A stretch of 64,000 nt of DNA from CAZEHS01 sp964424355. Lineage in GTDB: Bacteria > Bacillota > Clostridia > Peptostreptococcales > Acidaminobacteraceae. Below, in pieces: positions 25,035 through 34,740 of the stretch. Both the position numbers and the translations under genes were made by a program. Location: contig CAYRIO010000001.1 in NCBI GenBank assembly GCA_964424355.1, positions 186,001-250,000 on the forward strand, in the 5' to 3' direction. The notes under the pieces are model-generated. The model was given only the letters and a program-made list of their open reading frames with translations. It searched no databases and was not told the origin of the DNA. Numbering within the stretch: position 1 is the stretch's first letter; each line of letters starts with the position of its first letter.

Positions 25035-27137
25035 ATGGCAATTAATGCAGTGAATGAGCCTATGCTTGAAATGTATATTTTTGAAACCGGACAGCTGCTG
25101 GATCGGTTGGAACAGATACTGATGAGTTCGGAAGATCAAAAGGATTTGGATCCGATGATCAGTGAAATTTTCCGGATCATGCACACAATCAAGGGGAATT
25201 CCATGATGATGCTCTATGAAGACATCGGCACCCTGGCCCATGCGATAGAGGATCTGTTCGATTATGTCCGTAAGGTAAAGGAATGCCTGACAGACTTCTC
25301 TACCCTGGTGGATCTCGTTCTGGAAGCGATGGACTTCATGAAACATGAGCTTCAGAAGATTGAGGCGGGGAAAAACCCGGATGGAAAATCCACAGAACTG
25401 GTGGAAACAATCCATGCGTATCTGGAGAGCTTGAAATTCATGAATCCCAGCGTGGCAAAAGAAACAATTTCGAAGACTGTGTCAGAACAAAAGTATTTTA
25501 TCCAGTCCAGCGGTTCGGGCAGCGCGGCTGCATCACTGATAATTGAAGAATCCAAGAAAGCTTACCGGGCCGTAATCCGCTTTGAAGACGGCTGTGAAAT
25601 GGAGAATGTCCGGGCTTTCAGCGTTGTCCACAATTTGAAATCCTTGGCGGAGCCTATCCTGCATTTTCCCAAGGATATTGTGGAAAGTGATGATTCCTTA
25701 GTGGAGATTCAAAAAAACGGTTTTGAAATCATATTCCAGAGTGCGGAATTCATCGGTTCCCTCCGTGCATTTTTTGACGGGATCGCTTTTTTAAAGGAAC
25801 TGGATTTTCAGGATCTGGACAAGGCTGCGTATGAAGAAAAACTGACACTTTTCGAAACCGGTGTGGCACCTCAGAAAGAAGTGAAAACCCCTCGAAAAGA
25901 ACGGGAGCGGGATGCTGAACGGGAAAAGGAAGCGGATACGGAAGCACCGGTTTCCTCAGGGAAAGGATTGGGTAACTTCATCAGTGTCGGCGTAACCAAG
26001 GTGGATGCCCTGATGGATTTGATTGGGGAGCTGGTTGTTTCAGAATCCATGGTTGTGAATAATCCGGATATTCAAGGGATGGAACTGAATAACTTCGAAA
26101 AGAGTGCCAGGCAGCACCGGATGATCATCAAGGAGCTTCAGGATGTCATCATGTCAATCCGGATGGTGCCTCTGGAGCTGACCTTCCAGAAAATGAACCG
26201 GATTGTCCGGGATATGAGCAAGAAAATGGATAAGGATGTGCGGCTGGAAATATCCGGTGCCGATACCGAAGTAGATAAGAGTGTTATTGAACACATCGGC
26301 GATCCTTTGATGCATATCATCCGAAATTCCATCGATCACGGCATCGAACAGGCAGACGAGCGGGTAGACCAGGGGAAAGAACCTCAGGGAACGGTGCGCC
26401 TGGAGGCCCGGCAATCCGGAGGCTTTGTCTACATTTCCATCAAGGACGATGGAAAAGGATTGGACCCAGAGAGTATTTTGGATAAAGCGGAGCGCCAGGG
26501 CCTTCTCACAAAGTCGCGGAAGGAATATCTGGATCGGGAAGCCTATCAGTTTATTTTTGCCCCGGGTTTCTCCACGAAGGAGAGTGTCACGGAGTATTCC
26601 GGCAGAGGCGTGGGGCTGGATGTGGTCACCCGCAACCTGCAGACCATCGGCGGGGTTGTGACCCTGGACAGTCAGCCTGGGCAGGGCTCAGAATTTGTTT
26701 TCAAAATCCCCCTCAGTCTGGCGATTCTGGAAGGGATGCTGATGCAGGTTGGGAAGAGTACATTCTCGGTTCCGATCACCAGCATCCGGGAATCCTTAAG
26801 CGTGAACGATAAGGACGTTATCCGGGATCCCCAGGGGAATGAGATGATCATGATCCGGGGCCAGGCCCATCCTATTTTACGCATCCATCAGGCCTATGAT
26901 CTGGATACCACGGTTGCGGCCATTCCGGACGGCATCCTGATTCTGATTGAAAATGAACAGGACAGCGTGTTGCTTTTCGCAGATGCGATCCTGGGTGAGC
27001 AGCAGCTGGTTGTGAAACCCTTGCCCCAATATTTGAAAAGTGTGGATGGCTTGGGTGGATGCGCCCTACTGGGTGATGGCCGGATATGCCTGATTTTAGA
27101 CCCTGCGGGGATGACGCAAATGGACAGGAGGCGCTAG
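25035..27137 (+). CDS. cheA: CheA chemotaxis histidine kinase
   Basis: A 700-aa CheA. It has a P1/HPt domain (~1-110, phospho-His in FRIMHTIKGNSMMM), a variable middle with an acidic/basic linker (~270-310), P3 dimerisation (~315-400, VDALMDLIGELVVSESM), P4 ATPase (MHIIRNSIDHGIE, KDDGKGLDP and GRGVGLDVV) and a P5 CheW-like domain (~560-690). The start follows GGAATTGGAGGCG. cheW begins one base after its stop. All catalytic motifs are intact. Confidence 0.95.
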   Translation: MAINAVNEPMLEMYIFETGQLLDRLEQILMSSEDQKDLDPMISEIFRIMHTIKGNSMMMLYEDIGTLAHAIEDLFDYVRKVKECLTDFSTLVDLVLEAMDFMKHELQKIEAGKNPDGKSTELVETIHAYLESLKFMNPSVAKETISKTVSEQKYFIQSSGSGSAAASLIIEESKKAYRAVIRFEDGCEMENVRAFSVVHNLKSLAEPILHFPKDIVESDDSLVEIQKNGFEIIFQSAEFIGSLRAFFDGIAFLKELDFQDLDKAAYEEKLTLFETGVAPQKEVKTPRKERERDAEREKEADTEAPVSSGKGLGNFISVGVTKVDALMDLIGELVVSESMVVNNPDIQGMELNNFEKSARQHRMIIKELQDVIMSIRMVPLELTFQKMNRIVRDMSKKMDKDVRLEISGADTEVDKSVIEHIGDPLMHIIRNSIDHGIEQADERVDQGKEPQGTVRLEARQSGGFVYISIKDDGKGLDPESILDKAERQGLLTKSRKEYLDREAYQFIFAPGFSTKESVTEYSGRGVGLDVVTRNLQTIGGVVTLDSQPGQGSEFVFKIPLSLAILEGMLMQVGKSTFSVPITSIRESLSVNDKDVIRDPQGNEMIMIRGQAHPILRIHQAYDLDTTVAAIPDGILILIENEQDSVLLFADAILGEQQLVVKPLPQYLKSVDGLGGCALLGDGRICLILDPAGMTQMDRRR

Positions 27138-27138
27138 C

Positions 27139-27654
27139 ATGACAGCTGCATTGGATTATCTGGAGGAAGACCATGAGGATACGCAGAAGGATAAATTTCT
27201 GACATTCTCCATTGATGATGAAATCTATGGCTTGGATATTTCCTATGTTCTTGAAATCATCGGGGTACAGGAAATCACCCAGGTGCCGCGCCAATTGCCT
27301 TTTATCCGAGGGGTCATCAACCTGAGGGGAAAAATCATCCCGGTCATGGATATCCGACTGAGATTTGTGAAACAGCCCCGGGATTATGACGACCGTACCT
27401 GCGTGGTTGTCCTGGAGATCAACGAGCTCACGGTGGGAATCATTGTGGATACCGTGGTGGAGGTTTTGAGCATCCTCCAGGAAGATATCTCAGAGCCGCC
27501 AAAATTTTCGGATAAATCAGGCAGTCATTTCATCAGGGGAATCGGAAAAGTCAACGATGCGGTCAAACTCCTCCTGGATGTGGAACAGCTGATCGCCCAT
27601 GAGCATTCTGAGGCCCTGATCGAAGGCGACGCCTTGAGCCGGAAGGAGTCTTGA
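27139..27654 (+). CDS. cheW: CheW coupling protein
   Basis: A 171-aa CheW with the core KFLTFSIDDEIYGLDI, PFIRGVINLRGKIIPVMD and TVGIIVDTVVEVL. It is a close paralogue of the CheW at 19138 and starts one base after cheA, so it is the dedicated coupler of that kinase. cheB follows one base after its stop. Confidence 0.95.
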   Translation: MTAALDYLEEDHEDTQKDKFLTFSIDDEIYGLDISYVLEIIGVQEITQVPRQLPFIRGVINLRGKIIPVMDIRLRFVKQPRDYDDRTCVVVLEINELTVGIIVDTVVEVLSILQEDISEPPKFSDKSGSHFIRGIGKVNDAVKLLLDVEQLIAHEHSEALIEGDALSRKES

Positions 27655-27655
27655 A

Positions 27656-28684
27656 ATGGCTAAAAAAACCGTTAGGGTACTCGTGGTGGATGATTCAATG
27701 CTCTTTCGGGAAGTGTTGGTGAAGGGGCTTTCCCTGGATGCTGGCATTGAAGTCGTAGGCGTTGCCGCGGATGCTTTCGAGGCCAGGGACCGGATCATCG
27801 AACTGATGCCGGATGTCATGACCCTGGATGTGCAGATGCCGAAGATGAATGGCATTGAATTCCTTAAAAAATTGATGCCTCAGCATCCCATGCCAGTTGT
27901 GGTGGTCAGCTCGGTCAGTGATATCGTCTTCGATGCCATGAGCGCCGGCGCTGTGGATTTTGCCGCAAAGCCGGAGCGGCAAAGCCCGGATGCCATTCAG
28001 TCCTTCATAAAGGAACTGACGGTGAAGGTGAAAATCGCGTCCATTGCCAATGTATCCCGATGGAAACGGGGGTATCAGCCTGCCCCAATGGAATCATCCC
28101 TGTCAAAATCAGTGCAGGACCGCATCTTGGCAATCGGTGCCAGCACCGGGGGGACTGAAGCGCTTTTTGAGGTTGTCCGAAAATTCCCCCGGGATATGAT
28201 CGGAACGGTTGTTGTACAGCACATGCCGCCCGTATTCACACGGATGTATGCAGACCGGCTGAACCAGAGCTGTGCGGTCGAAGTGTTGGAGGCAAAGGAC
28301 GGTGATGCAATCAAGGTCGGAAGAGTGCTCATTGCGCCGGGGGATATCCACATTCAGGTTGTTCGGAAAGGAACCGGCTACTATGTGCGCTATGCAGACT
28401 TGGAGAAGGTCAATGGTCATCGCCCTTCGGTAGATGTCCTCTTCGATTCGGTGGCTCAATCAGCGGGACATCTGGCTGTTGGGGTGATCCTGACCGGCAT
28501 GGGAAATGACGGCGCCAAGGGACTCCTGAACATGAAACAGAAAGGTGCTGCCACGATTGGGCAAAACGAGGAATCCTGCATCGTTTACGGCATGCCGAAA
28601 GTGGCGTATGATATAGGTGCAGTGGAACATCAGCTGCCCTTAAAAGATATCACGGAACGTATTTTACGGATTCTTCACGGATAA
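27656..28684 (+). CDS. cheB: CheB methylesterase/glutamine deamidase response regulator
   Basis: It demethylates receptors when phosphorylated by CheA. The 342-aa protein has an N-terminal receiver (1-~120: VDDSMLFREVLVKGL, phosphoacceptor Asp in TLDVQMPKMNG, Lys in AAKPE) and a C-terminal esterase (~155-340). The Ser-His-Asp triad segments are visible: AIGASTGGTEALF (Ser), VVQHMPPVFTRMYADRL (His) and GVILTGMGNDGAKG (Asp). It is directly behind cheW. Confidence 0.96.
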   Translation: MAKKTVRVLVVDDSMLFREVLVKGLSLDAGIEVVGVAADAFEARDRIIELMPDVMTLDVQMPKMNGIEFLKKLMPQHPMPVVVVSSVSDIVFDAMSAGAVDFAAKPERQSPDAIQSFIKELTVKVKIASIANVSRWKRGYQPAPMESSLSKSVQDRILAIGASTGGTEALFEVVRKFPRDMIGTVVVQHMPPVFTRMYADRLNQSCAVEVLEAKDGDAIKVGRVLIAPGDIHIQVVRKGTGYYVRYADLEKVNGHRPSVDVLFDSVAQSAGHLAVGVILTGMGNDGAKGLLNMKQKGAATIGQNEESCIVYGMPKVAYDIGAVEHQLPLKDITERILRILHG

Positions 28685-28732
28685 AAGTGATCCATTAACC
28701 TTAAGAGGATCAATTGTTGAAAGGAGCTCGCC

Positions 28733-29137
28733 ATGCGGATCTTGATTGCAGAAGATGATTATGTAAGCCGAAAGTTCATGATTAAATTCCTGTCCCAATA
28801 TGGGGATTGCGATGTGACGGTTGATGGCATGGAGGCCATCGAGGTTTTTATGATGTCTCTGGATGAAAAGCGGTATTACGATTTGATCTGTCTGGATATC
28901 ATGATGCCGGAGGTTGATGGGATAAAAGCGCTGAAAACCATTCGAAAGCTGGAGGTTGAACGGGCCGTTCCCATGGAAAACAGAGCAAAAATCATCATGA
29001 CAACGGCTCTGAACGCCACCGATGAGATCTTCGACTCGTTTGAATCCGGTTCTGAAGCCTATTCGGTGAAACCCATTGATACAGAAAAGTTCAAAGATGT
29101 TATGAGTCGCCTGGGCCTGGTTTTTCAGAACGCGTAA
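28733..29137 (+). CDS. Receiver-only response regulator, CheY-like paralogue
   Basis: A 134-aa receiver with AEDDYVSRKF, phosphoacceptor Asp in CLDIMMPEVDG, Thr in MTTALNA and Lys in VKPIDTEKF. It is a paralogue of the receiver at 24254. Its place at the end of the cheA-cheW-cheB run, behind its own AAAGGAG site, suggests it takes phosphate from CheA. Whether it acts on a flagellar motor cannot be told; no flagellar gene is in the window. Confidence 0.88.
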   Translation: MRILIAEDDYVSRKFMIKFLSQYGDCDVTVDGMEAIEVFMMSLDEKRYYDLICLDIMMPEVDGIKALKTIRKLEVERAVPMENRAKIIMTTALNATDEIFDSFESGSEAYSVKPIDTEKFKDVMSRLGLVFQNA

Positions 29138-29256
29138 TTGAAAATCGAATCAGTGAGCTTCTCAGCGTTGTGGTGGGCTGGTTTTCAAGCCTCAGAAAAT
29201 TCAATATATTTTTAACAATTAAATGGCGGAGCCCCATGCTAAACAGGTATAATAGG

Positions 29257-29284
29257 GATGATTGTGAAAACAGTCATCTTTTTT
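29257..29284 (+). terminator. Terminator after the first chemosensory cluster
   Basis: GATGATTG (29257-29264) pairs with CAGTCATC (29271-29278, one G-U pair) followed by T6. A TATAAT at 29248-29253 lies just before the hairpin, but no fitting -35 was found. Confidence 0.75.
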
Positions 29285-29361
29285 GTTGTGATACACCATG
29301 TTCTGTGTTTCGGACCCTTTTAGCGCCGCAATTGAGAGAATGATCATTCAGGGGGATTTTT

Positions 29362-31617
29362 ATGAAAAACGGATTGGGATTTACGAGAAAGGTCATAATC
29401 GCATTCACGGTATTCTTTGTAATCCCGATCATCGCTCTGGGGGTGCTTTTATATAACAACAGCAAAGCACTGTTGGAGCAGGAGCAGATCAAATCCAATC
29501 TAAAAAGCTTGGAAAATGTCGATACATATTACATAGGCCAGATGACAGACCGTGTGGATGGATTTCTGAACACCCTGGCCAAGGAACCGGATCTGGATAA
29601 GGTATTTGATAAAAAGGAAATCACCAAGCGGATCAATCAGGAGTGGGCTACCTCATTAAAATATTACTCGGATGTAACGTCGATTTATTTGGGATCCATT
29701 GATGGGGAAATGGCCCTGGTTCCCTATGACCCACTGCCTGCAGACTACGATCCGCGGACCAGACCCTGGTACAAGGATGCGGATGCCAATGCGGGGAAAA
29801 TCATTTGGACCCAGCCTTATCTTGATGCAGGAAGCGATGGGGCTGTCCTCAGCGTTGCGAAACAGGTGCGGAATCCCGAAGGAAAAACCATCGGCGTTAT
29901 TTCTCTGGACGTTAGCCTGAAAAAATTAGTACAAATCGTTAACACCATTAAAATGGGTGAAAAAGGATATGTGGTGCTTCTGGATAAGCAGGGAACAGCG
30001 GTGGCTATTCAGGATGCCGCCCTGGTAGGCAAAGATATACGGAACCTGGATTGGGTGGCAAAGGCCTATTCCTCCGCCAAGGGCTCCCTGCCTTTCACCG
30101 TGAATGGGCAGGAGGTGATCCTCAGCTACATGACCGATCAGAAGACCGGCTGGAAGCTGATTGGCATCAAGCCCAAGGCCGAATTGGCCAAGGACACGGA
30201 AGCAATGAAAGGCTACATGAACAAGCTGTTCCTGATGATTGCGGTCTGGGGCGTTTTAGCGTGTGCAGGTCTGGCCATATTCCTCAGGCGATTGGTATTC
30301 AACCCAATCCGTGAAATGGTCAGTCTGATGGCTCGGGCAGAATCTGGAGACTTAAGCATGGCCATCGAACACAAATACAAGGATGAAATTGCTCAGCTGT
30401 TCTATAGCTTTGACCATATGATTCAGGGTCAAAAGGATATATTGGTTCAGGTGTTGGTTTCTGCTACCAAGCTGGATGATTCTGCTGAACATAGCAGCGC
30501 TATCGCCCAAAAAACATCGGACACCTCAAAAAGTCAGTCGTTTGCAATGGTTGAACTGACAAAGGCCATTGAAGACATGAGTATTTCCATCAATGAAGTG
30601 ACCGGGGATATGACGGAGATCGCGAAGAATATTCAGAACGTTGCCCATACCATGCAGGACATGGGTGCAGCGGCCAGCGATGTGGCGAAAAATACGGTGG
30701 AGACCTCAGAAGCCATGGGGATCGTGACAGAATCCCTGCGGGAGATGGAGCTTTCCATTGAGCGGATCAACATCAACTCCGCCAGCGCCAACACGCAGGG
30801 TGAAAAATCCGTAGGGATTGTGATGGAAGGGAAGAAAATCGTCGCATCCACAAAACTGGAAATGGACAGTATCAATCATTCCATGAAAGATCTCACCGGT
30901 GTCATCACGGACCTGGGAGCTGCAGCGACACAAATCGGTGAAATCATCGAGGTCATTGAGGATATTTCAGATCAGACAAACCTGTTGTCATTGAATGCTT
31001 CTATCGAGGCAGCCCGGGCAGGAGAGCATGGGAAGGGCTTTGCCGTAGTCGCCAACGCCATTGGAAAACTATCGGAAAAATCTGCCGAGTCCACCAAAGA
31101 TATCATCAAACTGATCCGACATATCCAAGGCACAGTGGAGAATGCCGTAACGACAACCGTCAAAAATGCTGATCGCATTGAACACGGAGCGGAGCTGGTT
31201 ACGGAGACTGAATCCGCATTCAGTGAAATTTATCTGGCCATTGAAGAAACAACCAAGCTAATCAATCAAATTGCTTTGTCTACCTATGAGCAAGCGGAAT
31301 CAAGCCGGGCAATCATCATCGCCACTGAAAAAGTCAATGACCTGACCATGCTGGTCTCTGCGACGACCCAGGAGCAGCTGGCTACAGTAGAGGAGATCGT
31401 CCACGCAACAGAGGCGGTCAATACACTGACGCAGAATGTAACCGGCAATGCAGAGGTTCAGGCGGCGAACAGCCAACAGATTACAGCCACCTCCTTGACA
31501 GTCAATGAAATGGCCTTAGAGGTTTCAAGCATGAGTGAAGAGGTTCAGACAATCGCTGATTCCGTTACCGGTGAGGCGAAGGATCTGGTTGAACTTGTTG
31601 CCCGATTCAAGCTGTAG
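29362..31617 (+). CDS. Methyl-accepting chemotaxis protein with double-Cache domain
   Basis: A 751-aa chemoreceptor with TM1 (~8-32), an extracellular dCache_1 domain (~35-275), TM2 (~288-310), HAMP (~310-365) and a signalling domain with tip LLSLNASIEAARAGEHG (~545). The Cache part carries YDPRTRPWYKDA, WTQPYLDA and GVISLDVSL, which resembles the conserved amino-acid-binding motif of dCache_1AA sensors, so amino acids are plausible ligands. A cheW-cheA pair follows directly, making this the dedicated receptor of the second chemosensory system. Confidence 0.94.
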   Translation: MKNGLGFTRKVIIAFTVFFVIPIIALGVLLYNNSKALLEQEQIKSNLKSLENVDTYYIGQMTDRVDGFLNTLAKEPDLDKVFDKKEITKRINQEWATSLKYYSDVTSIYLGSIDGEMALVPYDPLPADYDPRTRPWYKDADANAGKIIWTQPYLDAGSDGAVLSVAKQVRNPEGKTIGVISLDVSLKKLVQIVNTIKMGEKGYVVLLDKQGTAVAIQDAALVGKDIRNLDWVAKAYSSAKGSLPFTVNGQEVILSYMTDQKTGWKLIGIKPKAELAKDTEAMKGYMNKLFLMIAVWGVLACAGLAIFLRRLVFNPIREMVSLMARAESGDLSMAIEHKYKDEIAQLFYSFDHMIQGQKDILVQVLVSATKLDDSAEHSSAIAQKTSDTSKSQSFAMVELTKAIEDMSISINEVTGDMTEIAKNIQNVAHTMQDMGAAASDVAKNTVETSEAMGIVTESLREMELSIERININSASANTQGEKSVGIVMEGKKIVASTKLEMDSINHSMKDLTGVITDLGAAATQIGEIIEVIEDISDQTNLLSLNASIEAARAGEHGKGFAVVANAIGKLSEKSAESTKDIIKLIRHIQGTVENAVTTTVKNADRIEHGAELVTETESAFSEIYLAIEETTKLINQIALSTYEQAESSRAIIIATEKVNDLTMLVSATTQEQLATVEEIVHATEAVNTLTQNVTGNAEVQAANSQQITATSLTVNEMALEVSSMSEEVQTIADSVTGEAKDLVELVARFKL

Positions 31618-31631
31618 GAGGTTCGCGGGAT

Positions 31632-32060
31632 ATGGGGAATGACCTGTTCGTGGTTTTTAAGCTTGGAAAAGAGGAGTACGCTGTCCATGCGGCCTACGTG
31701 AAGGAAATTGATCGGATGAATGAAATCAGCATCAATATTGTGCCGACCGTACCGAAATATATTGAAGGGATCATCAATCTCCGGGGTGACGTGGTTCCAG
31801 TCATCGATCCGAAGAAAAAGTTCGGACTTGAAACCTCATATACGGGTAAAAAGCAGCGGATTATGATCCTGAACGTGCATAATTATCTATTAGGCATGCT
31901 GGTGGACAGTGTTTCGGGCGCTGTTTCAATCTTGGAGGAAGAGCGGCTTCCCCCTACGGAGGAAATGCTGGCAGAGACACCGTATATCAGCGCGATTGCT
32001 CAAAAGGAAGACCGGATGATGTTCGTTTTGGATGTCATCAAGGTTTCTGAGCCTTTATGA
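31632..32060 (+). CDS. cheW: CheW coupling protein of the second chemosensory system
   Basis: A 142-aa CheW (FVVFKLGKEEYAVHAAYVKE, IEGIINLRGDVVPVIDPKKK, LLGMLVDSVSGAV). It is clearly different from the two other CheW copies and close in length to the minimal fold. It lies between its MCP and CheA, with TAGGAGG before the start. Confidence 0.93.
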   Translation: MGNDLFVVFKLGKEEYAVHAAYVKEIDRMNEISINIVPTVPKYIEGIINLRGDVVPVIDPKKKFGLETSYTGKKQRIMILNVHNYLLGMLVDSVSGAVSILEEERLPPTEEMLAETPYISAIAQKEDRMMFVLDVIKVSEPL

Positions 32061-32085
32061 CTGCCGATGGGAGGGATTGTTGAAC

Positions 32086-34068
32086 ATGAGCCGTCTGGAT
32101 AAGAATGATCCCTACCACATTCTGTTTATGGAAGAAACCCATGAGCAGATCGAGCAGATGGAGCAGGAGCTGTTGATTCTCGAATCCGGCCTGGGAAATG
32201 AGGATGCAATCAATACCATCTTCAGGATGGCCCATTCCCTCAAAGGCGCGTCGTCCACTTTGGAAATCTCTGAAATGTCAGTGCTTTCTCACCAGCTTGA
32301 AAGTCTTCTGATGAAGGTGCGCAGCCATGAAATGCGTCTGGAAGGCGATGTCATGGCGGTTGTTCTGGATGCAATAGACCATCTCAGAGCCATCCATTCC
32401 AGCCTGATGGGTGTGGATGAGGGTGCTGTGGCTATTCAGGCGGTTGTCGACAGGATATCGGAGATGCTGGCCGCAAGGGGTTCGCAACCCAACGATACCC
32501 CGGCGATACTTCCCCGTGAAACCGTAATGCCGGGAGATGATTTTCTAAAGGACCTGTCAGGGGAAGTGAGTATCGTTCGGGTCCTATTCGAGCCGGATTT
32601 GGAGCTGAAATGCGTCAAGGCGTACATGGTAGTTAAAACCTTGCTCGAGATCGGAACGATTTTAAAGGTGTCTCCGGAAAACTACGAAGAGCTATCCGAT
32701 GAAGACTTCAGAGACTGTTTGAGCATCGCCCTGGATTCCGCGGAATCCTTTGAAGCCATCCGCAAGCGGCTGGACGCCATCACGGATCTGAAAGAAATCA
32801 CGGTGGCTAAAAACGCCAAAGACGCCTCCGGGCCAAGGGTTCAGGAGAAAAAAGCACCAGTGGGCAGTGAAGAAAAAACCTCAGTAAGGGTCAGCATCCA
32901 GAAAATCAATCAGCTGATCAATCTGGTTGGCGAGTTGATTATCGACAAGGAAGCCCTGAACAAGATCAGTGGTGATCTGAAGCGCAAATATAAGAAGGAT
33001 CCCCTGGTGAACCGGCTGTTGGATGTGCACCAACATATCGATTATCTGGGATCCGAGCTTCAGGAAATCATTCTGTCCACACGGATGCTGCCACTGGAGA
33101 CTATCTTCAATAAATTCCCCCGGATGATCAGGGATCTGGCGCTTAAATGCAATAAGAATGTTAATTTCATCATTCAGGGGAAAGAAACCGGCATTGACCG
33201 TGGTATTATTGAAGAGCTGGTGGACCCGCTGACCCACCTGCTCCGAAATGCCGTAGATCATGGCATCGATACTGCCGAGGTTCGCGGAATTAAAGGGAAA
33301 CCTGCTGTCGGAACCATCACCCTCAGTGCCAGCCAAGGTGAAAATCATGTAATCATCACCGTTGGCGACGATGGCGGCGGCATAGATCCGGAGCAGATCC
33401 GACAGAAGATTATTGAAAAAGGACTGCGCTCCAGTGAAGAAGCCGAGCAGATGCCCAAGGAAGAACTGGTTCAGATGGTATTTGAACCGGGGTTTTCAAC
33501 AGCCAAGGAAGTCAGCGACGTTTCGGGCCGCGGGGTGGGCTTGGATGTAGTCAAGTCCAACATCAGCCGGTTACATGGCATCATCGAGATTGACACAGAG
33601 GTGGATGCAGGGACAAAATTCCTCATCAAGCTTCCCCTGACCCTGGCCATCATTAAAGCCATGCTGATCCGAGAAGGGCGGTGCACCTTTGCCGTTCCGG
33701 TCTCTTCTATTGTGGAAGTGATCCGGTTAAAGGGGTCCGAATCTCAGGAGCTAATCCACAGCACCGCAAAAAATGATGTGTTCAGCTGGCGGGATCAGGC
33801 ATTGCCTCTAATCTGGCTAGGGAAGCATTTTCAATTCATTTCGAATCTCTCCGCAGATAAGCTGTATATCCTCGTTGTAGGGCACGGAGAGAAGAAAACA
33901 GCGATTGTGGTGGAGAAAATACTGGGGGAACAGGAAATCGTCATCAAATCCATGGGGGATTTTGTAGGCGAAGGGAAACTGTTAGGTGAGTTGAAAGGCA
34001 TCTCCGGAGTCAGCATCCTGGGAGATGGCAGCTTTGCCCAGATAATAGACGTTGCAGCAATCACATAA
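32086..34068 (+). CDS. cheA: CheA kinase of the second chemosensory system
   Basis: A ~660-aa CheA. It has P1/HPt (phospho-His in FRMAHSLKGASSTLEI, ~residue 48), a short middle region, P3 (~270-330), P4 (THLLRNAVDHGID, VGDDGGGIDP, GRGVGLDVV) and a P5 regulatory domain (~520-655). ATG 32086 is preferred (GGGAGGGATTGTTGAAC upstream); the longer in-frame extension is within the preceding gene. P1 and the middle differ from the CheA at 25035, suggesting separate phosphotransfer partners. Confidence 0.94.
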   Translation: MSRLDKNDPYHILFMEETHEQIEQMEQELLILESGLGNEDAINTIFRMAHSLKGASSTLEISEMSVLSHQLESLLMKVRSHEMRLEGDVMAVVLDAIDHLRAIHSSLMGVDEGAVAIQAVVDRISEMLAARGSQPNDTPAILPRETVMPGDDFLKDLSGEVSIVRVLFEPDLELKCVKAYMVVKTLLEIGTILKVSPENYEELSDEDFRDCLSIALDSAESFEAIRKRLDAITDLKEITVAKNAKDASGPRVQEKKAPVGSEEKTSVRVSIQKINQLINLVGELIIDKEALNKISGDLKRKYKKDPLVNRLLDVHQHIDYLGSELQEIILSTRMLPLETIFNKFPRMIRDLALKCNKNVNFIIQGKETGIDRGIIEELVDPLTHLLRNAVDHGIDTAEVRGIKGKPAVGTITLSASQGENHVIITVGDDGGGIDPEQIRQKIIEKGLRSSEEAEQMPKEELVQMVFEPGFSTAKEVSDVSGRGVGLDVVKSNISRLHGIIEIDTEVDAGTKFLIKLPLTLAIIKAMLIREGRCTFAVPVSSIVEVIRLKGSESQELIHSTAKNDVFSWRDQALPLIWLGKHFQFISNLSADKLYILVVGHGEKKTAIVVEKILGEQEIVIKSMGDFVGEGKLLGELKGISGVSILGDGSFAQIIDVAAIT

Positions 34069-34122
34069 AATGAAAAACTGACAGAAGCCCAGGCAAATAT
34101 CTATTGGAAGGGGATACAACCC

Positions 34123-34719
34123 ATGGTGGTACTGATTGTTGATGACGCGACATTCATGCGCGTTACGATCCGACGTTTTCTCGAAAAGAACAATATCAAG
34201 ACCATATACGAAGCGGTCAATGGTAAAGATGCTGTGGCAAAGTACAAAAGCATCCTGCCGGATCTGGTGATTATGGATATTTCCATGCCGGTCATGAACG
34301 GCATCGATGCGGTGATAGCGATCCGCGAAATCAACCCCGACGCCAATGTACTCATCTGCTCCCTGCAAGGGCAGAAGTACAATGTCATGCAAGCCATCAA
34401 GGTCGGCGCAAAGGGGTTCTTGCTTAAACCCATCCAAGAAGAGAAGCTGATGAATGAAATCAAAAAACTCGGTCTGGGAAATGGCGTTGTCAGCGATGAG
34501 CGGTTGGCCCGGCTTAAGGAAATCACCAGTGCGGTTGAAGGGGTTCAGGAATCCCTGGATTACATGAGAGGTGTTGAGGCGGGCTATCTGGAATGCCGAC
34601 GGGAAATCGCCACAAACATGCTGCGCCTCGCTGTCGAGCGGGATATCATCGCGAAATGCGTGGAACTGACCGAGGATGAAATCCTCAAGTTCGGCGATGA
34701 GTACAATATCACCAACTAG
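34123..34719 (+). CDS. CheY-like receiver with C-terminal helical tail resembling Rpn/transposase-family C termini
   Basis: Residues 1-~118 are a receiver: LIVDDATFMRVTIRRF, phosphoacceptor Asp in IMDISMPVMNG, Ser in ICSLQGQ (where Thr/Ser is usual) and Lys in LLKPIQ. The last ~75 residues read MRGVEAGYLECRREIATNML and CVELTEDEILKF. The pattern is like the C-terminal tail of PD-(D/E)XK/Rpn-type transposase proteins (repeated E-G-x-x-E, then IAxxML and T-x-x-EI); the nuclease domain itself is absent. It follows cheA by 55 bp, so CheA is the likely phosphodonor. Confidence 0.85.
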   Translation: MVVLIVDDATFMRVTIRRFLEKNNIKTIYEAVNGKDAVAKYKSILPDLVIMDISMPVMNGIDAVIAIREINPDANVLICSLQGQKYNVMQAIKVGAKGFLLKPIQEEKLMNEIKKLGLGNGVVSDERLARLKEITSAVEGVQESLDYMRGVEAGYLECRREIATNMLRLAVERDIIAKCVELTEDEILKFGDEYNITN

Positions 34720-34740
34720 AAATCCGGAGCGGAGCAGCCT

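Noticed and set aside
29220..29245. Sigma-54 promoter before the dCache MCP
   Set aside because: TGGC and GC elements are one base too far apart and the flanking bases do not match.
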